From assembly GCA_910589415.1 (NCBI GenBank), contig OU342633.1, positions 10,144,858 to 10,208,857 on the forward strand: 64,000 nt of DNA. The letters run 5' to 3'. Source of the DNA: Malachius bipustulatus (lineage: Eukaryota; Arthropoda; Insecta; Coleoptera; Melyridae). Positions 13,701-25,700 of this stretch are shown here, piece after piece. The first letter of the stretch is position 1, and the number at the start of each line of letters is the position of its first letter. The notes beneath the pieces are model-generated. The model was not told where the DNA came from. It saw only the letters and a list, made by a program, of their open reading frames with translations, and searched no databases. A program made the translations under genes and the position numbers.

Positions 13701-16700
13701 AAACTGTGAATAAACAAAATAAACTATAATCCTTCTGCAACCATGCTGTACAAGCGCTTTCTGTGTCCTGAAAAAAACACCTCATTAACAGACGAAAATT
13801 CTGTTAAATGTTCAAAATGTGGAGTTCGGAATATTAGACTCGGAGTTTTCCCAGATGCGTGGAAATTATCTTATATATCCCCATTACTTAAAAACGGAGA
13901 CCCTTCTGATGTCACTAATTACCGTCCTATTAATAAATACAAAGTTTTCGCTAAAATGTTGGAATATTTAGTAAATATGAAAGTCTTTCCTTATTTTAGG
14001 AAATTTATTCATCCTGGCCAGCATGGTTTTCTTGATGGACGTTCGACTGTTACAAATTTGATTGTCTACTCTGAATTTGTAATATCCAATCTAAATGATG
14101 GAATTATTGTGGATTCGATTTATACCGACCTCACCCGCGCTTTTGATTTGGTAAATTTTGACCTTCTTGTTAGAAAACTTCATGCATATGGATTGACCGG
14201 CTCTCTCTTGTCCTGGTTTCGTTCTTATCTCAGTGGACGAAAACAAAGGGTAAAGGTGAAACAGTTCATCTCTGACCCAATTGATGTCTTATCAGGGGTG
14301 GGACAGGGCACTCATTTGGCACCTATTTTATTTTTAATCTAGGTATATTAATGATGTCTTTGATCACATCCACTATAGTGAAGTTCTATTGTTTGCCGAT
14401 GACACTAAGCTATTCAAAGCCATTACTGAACCGAATGATGTAAACTTATTTCAAGAAGACATCGATTCATTTGTTGATTGGTGCAGTGTCAATGGTCTTA
14501 GATGTAACCCAAGAAAGTGTTTCTCGATTAGGTTTCTCGAATACCCAACAGCATCTATTTGCTCGCTGGTGACCAACTGGAAAATGTAGATCATATCCGT
14601 GACTTGGGGGTCACCTTTGACTCTAATATTACCTTCAGAGCACATATCGGTCACTTGGCAATTACGGTCCGCAGTAAAATTTATTTTATAAGAAGGTTCT
14701 CATTCAGGTTTAGATCAATCACGACATTCAAAGTATTGTACTTTTCATTGGTCTATTCTAAATTGATGTATGCCTCAACAATTTGGAGGCCCCGTGAATT
14801 GGGATTGATTAGAAAACTCGAATCTCTGAGTCATCTGTATTTGAGATTTGCGGCATTTAAAACTGGAAACCCTCTACATTACATAGATCATGATTTCGCT
14901 ACCACTTACCAGATATTCTTTTTTTTTAAAAAAAAAGAGGGAGCATCGGTCTTAACTGTGTAGGTAAGACATAGTCGCTCCACTTTGGTAAATTGGCTTT
15001 GAGCACGAACTCTTTAGCCACACACACTTTTAAATTATATTTGCCATATAAACGTTCGATCGCTTGTTTTACTTTTCACCGACATTCGAAAATGAATCTG
15101 AAAAGTAAAGCGGGCCGAGGTGAGTTTCGAACCCGCGATCTATGGCTTCGTGGGCCAGTGGAGAACCACTTGGCCACGCAAGTCACACCAGATATTCTCT
15201 ATTCCCAATTTAGAATCTGCAAGAAATAGATCAGATCTGCTTTTCGCGTTCAAAATGTTGACCAATTCAGTTGATTGCCCCTGCATTGTTGATAGTCTCA
15301 ATTTCCACGTACTAGCTAGAACACTTAGAACAAACCACCATTATTTTGATATTCCTTTATTAGCCTATGGCAAAAGAGAGACAATTGTTTCCAGATTATC
15401 GAAATTATGTAATCTTAATTACTGTTGGTTCAATTTTTATAATTCCTCTTTCAGTTGCATGAAAGCTAAGTCTAAATTAGTCCTTGAATATGCATAGTCC
15501 TTAAGGATGATTATACCATGAACTTCGATGCTTTTCTTTGTAATAAGTTTTTTTCTTTTCTCCCTTTTTTTTTAATTGATTTTGTTTTGTTCATGATGCT
15601 AACGATTCACTTTTTTAGTTTTTTGTTTATATACCTGCTTGCTGTACATTTGTTTTTTTGTAATATACAGTAGAAGCTCGATTATCCGGATCGCGATTAT
15701 CCGGAATCCGCTTTATCCGGAACAAAATTGATTTTTAAAACCGCCGCTTTATCCGGAACGATCGTGGTCCGTATCCGAAATTTGAACGAAAAATCAAGTC
15801 ATCCGCGTTATCCGAAACGCGCGCCTTCAAATACTCCGCATTATCCGAAATTGTAATATTTACTGTTCATACACATAATATATTTAGGTATACATTTTCT
15901 CAGGAATAATAAAACGCTTTTCACTGGCCAGATGTTAGAATTTCACGGAACTGCCCAATAAATAACCGGTTTTTATTTCCTGCCTGCTTCACTTCCAATA
16001 AGGATTTTCACTTCAGTTAGGTATTTTGTTCCCTTTATGATTTACAATTTCAGTTTCTTTCCTAGAGTAAGCAATAGTCTTTGGTCACCTAAACATGTCA
16101 TCCAGCAATTTAAAAAAACGTAAAAAAATGGTAGTAACAATGACTGATAAATTAAAAGCAATCGGTCTTGATAAAGGAGAGTTATTAAAAACAGTGGCCG
16201 CCACGCAGGATTACGAAGATTTATTACTATGTTGAGTTGTTTTTAACAATAAAAAGTCATGTAACTTACATGACTACATTATTTTATATATTCGTAAAAA
16301 ACTCCGTATTATCCGAACTTTCACTTATCCGAAATGGGTTCGGTCCATATTACTTCGGATAATCGAGCTTCTACTGTATATGCTTTATTTTGTATGGGGC
16401 TCACTCCGTTGATATAAGAATAAATAAATAAATAAATAAATAAATTTTCTTCTTTTTTGACTGCGCTCCCAATAACCAACAAAACTAATTATTTAACATA
16501 GTCAGTCGTCAAGACTTAGTGACCAACTTATCCTGTATATTACTCCTTTTTGAATTATCAGTAAAATTCTATGTCAAAAACATGTAACATCTTCCATTTT
16601 TTTTAAGCAAAATTTTTGACTTATTAGGAATATAAGTTTTCACTATTAACTCACAGTCAAACTTAATAAAGGAGCTTAAATATCCTTTCATTTTCTGAAA

Positions 16701-19700
16701 TACCAATTCTTATTAGTTCAAAGTACCAATCTGTAGATATTTATGTTTATAAATAACCAAAATATTAATATTGTTCAAGTCAAAGGCATGTGTACAAAAT
16801 AGAAATTGAAAAAAAGCTGGATTACCAACTCAAAAAGCATTAACTTTTTAGTCAAGAATTTAACGCAGAATTCAAAAATGCAATAATACTGATAGATAGA
16901 TGTAATCTATTGACAATAACAAAGTTGACGGCAACTACTGGTGCAACCGAAAAAACAGTAGATACAAAAAATATTTTAGGTTTGTAGAACATTATGAAGA
17001 AAGATGCTTTCAAATTTCAGCCTACTTTTAGAGACACTTCTACTGAAAACTCATTGTGAGAATGTATATTTATTTACAACATAAGCTTTATATGACTCAC
17101 CTCAATGGCCTTCTTTGCTATAGAGGCAGCAGGGGCATACGTATCATACTGAGAAGTGAACCAAGGTCCCATAAGTTGTCTGAGATAGGGAGCCAAATCC
17201 CTACGGACTTTAACAACCACCTCACAGTGAGCAGCCTGTGTGGCTTCCCGCACTCGATGCTCTGTGTCCACTGCCAATCCACCGTAGAGTCTTGACCAGA
17301 CCGGCAATACCGATTTCACTGTCTCTGTCTCAGAATTCCTTACAAGCTCTGCGAATTCTTGCAAGGCCTATAATTATAATGGAACATTACAATTTTCTTC
17401 AAATTTATCAACCAACTCAAATTTAATAATAATTACTGGGAGCTTAGGTATGAATTTGAATTGAGAATGAATGAAGTGGAAGTTTTCAGCTTCTTACCTT
17501 CAGTTTAGTGGTAGAGTCCTTCTTCAGCATTTTTTTCAGTACAAGTTGAAAACTAGAATCCAGTATTGAGTCGATATCCTCTGGGGTGAAGCTGGTGAGT
17601 GTAAAAGTTGACTCTTTGACCGTTAGTCCACTGAATCCAGCAAACTGAGTTCCAGAATTCGCCAAGAGATCGGCACTCTTTCTACTGCTCGATGGCTGTT
17701 TACAAACATTAAATGGAAACATTAATTTACATAACACCTTAATTTCTAGTATGTATTTCTACTTAATAAATTAAAATCACTTGTAAATTTGATCATTCCC
17801 TTAAGGGTAAAATGTAAATAGGTACTTGAAACGCCCGTGATGAATTGTCAAATATATGAATCCATCACGGGAGACTCAGTAACGGAAACTTGGGACTTCA
17901 AATCTTTCATATGGTATGTATTGGGTATCTGACTAATATGACATGGTGATGAATCCATAACAAGGACAAAATGGTATTGTACATGCTTTCAGTTCTCGCC
18001 TCACATACTGCGCGAAAAGGCGCATTCTATAACATTTAGGAAGTGAAGTGCTTGCGATTACTTCATCCTATTCAATTTCTTTTAAATATGTTTTATGCGA
18101 CAATCATCAGCCATATTTTTTATGTACAAAAAAATTTGTTCAATAGCAATAATAAACATCTTAAAAACCTTATCGCTTGCAAAATTCAGCTTTCCTGTTT
18201 TATAGAGTTTACATAATAGTAATTTTGAAAATGTTATAGACATAGGATTTTGTGCACATGGATGTTTAACAATTTTTACATTAAGATTATTTGACTCTTG
18301 CTAGGATAGATCCTGCACAACAAAATAAACAGTTTAATTTAATTCTACCAAGTGATTCTTTCAAAACGTTATAATGTTCAAGTAGTTTACAGTTACAGAC
18401 TTCTGATTTATTCTTCTTATCTGGTTTAGCCAAGAAATTAGTTCCAGATAATAGGTTCTGCAGGTTTAGTTGTTCATAGCCACTGCTTCTATTTGAGGAT
18501 AAACATTGTACAAGTATTATTAATAGTTAAATTCATTGTTTGCAGTGAATTTGGAATAATTTGTCATTGTTATAATTGACTGGGAGACATTTTCTAGTGC
18601 GAAAATATTTTATTCCATTGTGCCATGAAACTTTCTAAGCTGTGTCTTCAATTTGTGATTCAAAACCAGCATGGATTTGTCAGGGGAAAGTCTACTGTTA
18701 CGAATCTTATATTTCACAATAATTTCATCTCTGATACTTTGAACGATGAATCTTGCCCAGATGAGGTAAAACAGGTGGATGCCGTATATTTGGACTTTGC
18801 AAAGGCCTTTGCCTCTATTAATCACAATCTTCTTATTTATAAACTGTCACAGTTTGGCCTGTGTGGCGGAACTTTAAAATGGATCTTCTCATACCTCACT
18901 AAACGGGAATTACAGGTTTGTGTTAAGGGTAATCTGTCCGAGCAGTTTGTCGCGACATCGGGTGTGCCTCAGGGTTCGCATTTAGGCCCCTTACTTTTCA
19001 TCTTGTTCATCAACGATATTTGTGATACCTAATCTCAAGTTTGCTGTAGTACTTATTTTTGCAGACGACATGAAAATTATTAGCAGAGTTAGGTGGTTCT
19101 GTGACCAAATTAAGTTGCAAAAAGACCTTTACCTTATTTATAATTGGTCCTGTGTTAACCAAATTAAATTAAATTGTGCCAAATGTAAAGTTTTACCTAT
19201 TGTTAGAAGTAAGAATAAGAAACTTCTGTTTAATTATTCTATCAATGGTCAGGTTCTGGAGAATGTTAGTAGTATTAAGGACTTAGGAGTGATTTATCAA
19301 AGTAACTTTGAGTTTGATTTGCACTTGAATGCCACTGTCTCTACAGCCTATAATAGGTCTTTGGGTTTTATTATTAGGTCAACAAGGGAATTTAAATCTT
19401 GTGAGTCCATTATATATCTGTATAAAACCTTGGTTAGACCTATTATGCTCTATGGCTCAATTATATCCTTCGAAATTACTACATATTCCGTTTCTAGAGT
19501 CGATTCAGCATAAATTTTTCAGGTATCTTGCATTTAAAATGGGCAAAGGGTTTTTATATAATGAACATAGTTACTCAGGATTTGCTTTGTCCCTGAACTT
19601 GGAATATATTAAATCACTTCATATATATCATGAGGTTTATTTTGTTAAGAAATTGCTAATGGGACTTGTTAATTATTGTGAATGTATTTTGAAGTTTTTT

Positions 19701-22700
19701 GTTAAAAGGGAGGTCCCTTATGGGCTTAGGTATCAGTAGATCCCATGAATCCCCAACTTGCATACTAGTCAAAAAAGGACTTAAAATACTTCCGTTAACA
19801 AACCTTTCTTCTAGGGATCTAACGGTAGTAAAAATCAGGACAGTCAGCGGGAATATGTCGAGGGAGATAATTCTCGGATCAGCATATTTCCCATATGACG
19901 CCCTGGAACCACCACCACCACCCAAGAAGGTAGAAAAACTGGTGAGAGACTGCGGGGGAAAAGGACCACAGCTGATCATCGGGTGCGACACCAACGCACA
20001 TCATACAACTTGGGGAAGCACAAACACCAATGAAAGAGGTGAGTCACTACTACAATTTATAATGGCTAACAATCTAGATATATTAAATGTAGGAAATAAA
20101 CCAACTTTTATCAACTCGAGACGTAAGGAGGTCATAGACATAACTATAGCTACACCATACGTAGGAAGCTATGTTAAAAACTGGCATGTATCTGATGAGG
20201 TGAGTTGCTCAGATCACAGACACATAAACTTCACAATAAATGGAAACAAAACCATAAAAGAAATTTATCGTAATCCCCGGAAAACTAACTGGGAGTCTTA
20301 TAAGACAGACCTGGAGCACAGTTTAAAACAGACGAGAAATACGATAAAAAACACAATAGACTTAGAAGTGGTAGCAGGAGAAGTGCAGGATGCAATCACT
20401 TCGGCCTATAACAACAACTGTCCCCTTGTCAGCAGGGATTCCAACAGGAATGTGCCATGGTAGAACAGAAACCTAGCTGCATAAAGAGGACAAGTTAGGA
20501 AATACTTCAATAAAGCGAAGGAAACAAATAAGTGGGAGATATACAGAAAGGCTCTCACAGAATACAACAAAGCACAGAGGAAAGCAAAAAGAGTCATGAA
20601 GAAAGCACTGTGAGGACATAGAAGGAACTCAAGAATATGCTAGATTCCATAAAATACTCTCAAAGCAACCGCAGAGCTCCATTCACACTCTGAAGACAGA
20701 GAGTGACAAATATGCGGAAACGGGAAAGGACACAATGAGGGAATTACTCAGAGTCCATTTTCCAGGGTCTCGAGTCACCGATTTATCTCCACAAGACTGT
20801 CTAAATGCAGAACTGGGATCCCCAAAGAGGACGAACAGGGACAGCTGGCAGGTTGCGAAATCGGTGATAAACGAGAACAAAATCAAATGGGCAATCAACT
20901 CCTTTGAACCCTACAAATCGCCGGGTATAGATGGCATCTACCCAATAATATTGCAGAAAGGACCACATCTTCTGACACAGAGGCTGTGTATGATCCTTAG
21001 GGGCAGTCTTGTACTGGAGCACATACCCAAAGCCTGGACCTTAATAAGAGTAATTTACATACCTAAACCTGGGGAAACAGGACAGGAAGGGGCAAAATCT
21101 CTAAGACCCATAAGTCTCATGTCCTTTTTACTGAAGACTTTAGATAAACTGCTCGATAGGCACATAAGGGATGATGTATTGGCAAACAGACCACTTCATC
21201 AAGACCAACATGCATAGAACAGGAAAATCAACGGAATCAGCTTTACACCATCTGGTAGAAACGGCTGAATATGCAATATAACACAAGGAAGTACTATTAT
21301 GTGCTTTTTTTGGACATAGAAGGTGCGTTCGACAACACTTCCCTAGAATAAATCTCCAATGCATTGAGGAATAGAGGAATCAATGCAACAATATGCAGGT
21401 GGATAGACTTCATGTTGAAAAGTAGATTGGTATGCACATCCCCATTTGGGGAGACTGTGGTGGCTCAGGTAGCGAGGGGGTGTCCACAGGGAGGCGTACT
21501 GTCTCCCTTGATATGGAACCTTGTTATGGACGAGCTAATGAAACATCTGGACCAAGAGGGAATCAAGAGCATAGGATATGCCGATGACCTTATCATACTA
21601 ATTCAAGGCAAATTCAACGACACAATAAGGCCCTGCATGCAAAGGGCCCTAAATGTCGTAACCAAATGGACAAATGAAGAGGGACTGAACATAAGTCCCT
21701 CCAAATTGACCATCATAGCGTTTACTAATCGAAGGAAACTGGTGGGCTTAGGACCACTAAAACTTCGAGGCAGGAACGTACAAATATCGGGAAAGGTGAA
21801 ATGTCTTGGGGTAATCTTAGACTCAAAAATCACCTGGAACCAACAGATAGACAGAATTAGAAAAAGAGCGGAGACCACATTCATGATGGTCAGACGAACT
21901 TATGGGAAAACATGGGGATTAAAACCACACATGGTATACTGGGCGTATACCAGTAGATTAGACCAATGTTGTTATATGCATCTTTAGTATGGTGGACAAA
22001 GATGCAACAAAATACCGCAATAAACAAGCCCAACTAACAATTTTGCTGTATAAAATATTCATAAAAGAACTGATTTGTTTTATAATTATTATATTGCGGC
22101 TTCAAGAATATAATTTTGTTGTATTTAAGCTGTGAGGGAAATCATTTTGCTCTTGGGAACAAAATTGTTTTCTTAGACAATGTTTAGAACGTTCTTAGTG
22201 CTAAATTATAAAACACCTTATAAAATAAATATAAAACTGTTTTATAAACGTTTATGCGACTATCTTTATAGGATATAAATTATTATAAAACGAAACTGAT
22301 TTATAGGAGTTATTTAGCAGTGTTTAAAACATAATATGAAAGCTCGGTTACATAATTGCTTTATACAATAATTGACGTTGTGTTCTTATGAAACTGTTAT
22401 ATAAGTGATCTTACAATGCAATTTTGTTATCGCAGCAAATTTGTCATAATAGAAGCCGAAATATAACTGTTATATACCAACTAAAAAACCTGCAAAAAGG
22501 AAATAATAATAAAACTGTTATGAAATAAAATAACCCTGTAAAGGATAACTACTTATAAAAAAATAAGAAATAAATAAAAGTCTAATATATGTGTGCCTGT
22601 TCAAAAGATCAAGGGTGCTTATTCTTACAAAAATCAAATAAAATGTCGGATATTTTAGTCGCTGGAAAAAATAAAACGCAGTGGCGAAAGGGTTCCTGCT

Positions 22701-25700
22701 GTCTCTGATGATCATTCAGGCTTACAGACAAACAAAATTGTTGGAAAAAGCAATGAAATGGTTGTAAGCGAAGGACATTTTGTACTCAATAACAACAACT
22801 GGTCTAGTCTCAGGACAGAAAACGAAACAGAAGCGAGTAGTTTATGAATAATGACTGGTTTGTAAAGTTAGAATGCACCGAAGAATTAGATATTCAACTA
22901 GGTACCTATCAGATTCAGAAGCGAATAAAATTGTTCTCTAAAGATATACTTTCACATTATAATAAAACAAAACTGTTTTATAACTGCTGAAACATTACTG
23001 TTATAAAACTAAAATCAATTTTGCAAATATCATAATTCTTTAATGGTCACCAAAAACAGGCTTATGAAACAAATTTGTTCTGTAATAATTGTCACGCAGT
23101 TCAGTGTTATAAAACAGATTTCTTCTGTATATTACTTAACTGGCAACCTGTTTGCCTTATATTTTCTAATGGTCACCGAGAACAGGATTATAAAACAAAT
23201 GTATTCTGTACTTGTCTCCAGTTCAATGTTATAAAACAGATTTGTTCTGTAACTGTCATACAAGCCAATGTTATACAACAAATTTGTTCGGTAAGACTTG
23301 CATACCAACTGTATTATGCACAACAACGTATTTTGAACACAGCATCTTATGGAGAGGGCAATTGCAGAACCGTATTATTATTTTTCTATGGTGGGATATT
23401 TAAATACGCGATTTTACTCATATTTTGCAATTCAAAGTTGTCGTTCTTCCCTAGTGTCACTTAATATCGCGTGAGCAAATAGAAATGAAATTTACACAGT
23501 TAATAATAATCGAATAATTTTTTATAAATTCTTTAACGGCATTTAATTATTATAATATTATATTTAAAGTAATATTATAATTTTAATGATAAACATTTTA
23601 CTGCAATGGCACTTCAAGTAGTATGAACGCCGGTACTTCCCAAGTACCACCTATTCATCAACAACCTGATGTATAATATAATACTGTTTTTGTGTATTGT
23701 GCTATTTATTTGGATTTCAATTGTACTTTAACTGGTCGCTGTAACTGGAAATTGTATGTTTCTGTTGGGTAATTTAAAAATAATAATAATAACATACATA
23801 ATAGGTATCATTATTATTGTTTGATAAACATCGAATACGGTCCTGTATTTTGGATATTATGTTGAATGTCGTAACTATATTGTTTTATAAAAGTCACTAA
23901 TTCTGCTTTCTTGCCATATAAGGTCGACTTTAGATACAAATTTGTTTTATTAGGTACCAGCCATATTGGATACAGAATTAAGCACCTATGAACAGGCGCC
24001 ATTGTTGAATTATGTGTAATTTTGAGTCAGTAGTTACCACCTTTTAACACTAAAAAACATATTAGTTGAAGTATATTCTTAAAAAAGAAGTTTACACGTA
24101 CCTATTATTATATTATCATGAATTTTTTTTTTTTTTGAATTTTTTTATAAATTTTTAATATTTCTAATATCAATTTTAACTGTGGCGCGTTGAAATATTA
24201 CCACATATATACCATATATTTCACAATAAAATTTACTTCGCAAGTAAAATTGACTTTTAGGAGATCTTAGGAGCCACGATAATTTGACTTGTAAGTACGA
24301 AAGTGAGTAGCTATACAACATCCCGTTTTCATTAAAATACCCAGTCGTAGCATTTTAGTTTCTTTAAGGATATATTATACACTCTACCTCATAGTAAAGG
24401 AATTGTTTAGCACCTATGAAACAAATATATTTTATGCTTGCAGTGATCCATCAGTTCCATCACACTAATAAAACAAATATGTAACTTGGAAGTAAGTTAT
24501 AAAACTGTTACTTAAAAATGTTCTCTTTATTTTATAACCGTTGCATAGTGGTAATAGGTATAACCTTTATAAAACAGTTTTATAAAGATGTTTGACTTTG
24601 TTTCTTAAGGCTTGAGTAGACGTTTACATAACTATCCGATATTAGTGCTACGCTGACCTTATAGAACAAGTTAAAAAGCCAATATGTTTTATAAACCTGC
24701 GCCCAATTTGCGTTTATAACTGCTGTATAGACGTTTTAGAAATGTTCTCAGGAATAAAGCTGTTTTATAAATTTTGTTTTATTAACATTCTTACAGCATT
24801 TATAAAATATAAAATTGTTAGTTGGGAGCTTAGCAAGGTGCAAAGACTTGCATGCCTTGGAATAACGGGGGCAATGAAAACAACTTCAACTGCAGCAATG
24901 GAAGTCCTTCTAGACCTCCCTCCACTTCAATTAATGATAATGGGAGAGGCAAGATTGGCACGACTAAGACTGCAAGAAGAACCAAGGGGCAAATATGCGG
25001 AACTTGGACACAATAGAATTAAAAACTATGTGAAAGTGGACCTGCTAGATGCAAACACAGACCACATGGCTCCAAAATTCAAATTCCACAAGAGCTTTGA
25101 GGTAAGCACCAAAGATCGAAAGGAATGGAACGAGCCCAAAGACAGCAACAGGCTGGTCGGAACAACCTGGTACACTGACGGGTCAAAGACCGACCAAGGA
25201 ACTGGAGCTGGCATATACAATGAGTTGGACAATACTCAACTCAACACACCATATCTCTTGGGCAGTGGGCAACTGTATTTCAGTCGGAAATATATGCTAT
25301 GCTACACTGCGTGAGTATAAACAATAAGAGGGCCTACAAAAATAGACGGATTAATATACTAACAGATAATCAGGCGGTCCTGAGGGCTATAGAAAGCCCC
25401 AAGATAACGTCTAGACTACTGTGGGAATGCCGTGAAAATCTCGAAAGCCTGGCAGAACGCAACAAGGTAACCTTGATGTGGGTGCCAGGACATAGAGGAA
25501 TCACAGGCAATGAAAAAGCCAACGAACTAGCAAGAAGAGGATCCTCGGCTAAATACATTGGCCCAGAACCTGCCCTGGGAGTACCAAAAAGTATAGCACG
25601 GGGTCAGGTTAATATATGGGTCAAAGAAAAACACAAAATATATTGGGATAAATGGACCAAACACCAACATGGGAATGCCTTTATCAAGGGACCCATAAAA

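Larger units (their letters stand above)
13353..16446 (+). mobile_element. Jockey-like LINE inserted in the Penelope terminal repeat
   Basis: It ends in an (AAAT)n tail at 16421-16446, and both edges abut AATTTT. The flanking sequences join into the uninterrupted form of the terminal repeat seen at 10340-10560. RT pieces on the + strand: 13743-14342 (FPDAWKLSYISPLLK, QHGFLDGRSTVTN, AFDLVNFDLL), a stop, 14389-14589 (LLFADDTKLF, the active site), 14559-14915 (DLGVTFDSN, LVYSKLMYAS), then 15200-15497 (C-terminus to a TAG). It is nested with a SINE (14920-15186) and a pogo remnant (15668-16376). It is 5' truncated and inactive. Confidence 0.8.
10340..16505 (-). mobile_element. Penelope-like element with inverted terminal repeats, interrupted
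   Basis: The coding part is on the minus strand (13170-11690). The left terminal repeat is 10340-10560. The right one is its inverted copy at 13200-13352, continued at 16447-16505 after a LINE insertion that splits it. The two arms share about 200 bp, including CCTGATGAAGAGG, GAAAGCTTGCAAAAT and a TTTTGACTGCG segment. Inverted terminal repeats are one of the known arrangements of Penelope-like elements. A LOA-like LINE fragment (11000-11685) also sits inside. Confidence 0.75.

Noticed and set aside
15110..15186. Possible tRNA gene on the minus strand
   Set aside because: A and B boxes are present, but the cloverleaf does not close and the segment is the head of a SINE bounded by a target duplication.
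17056..17426. Plus-strand ORFs at 17.1-17.4 kb
   Set aside because: They are antisense shadows of LTN1 exon 3.
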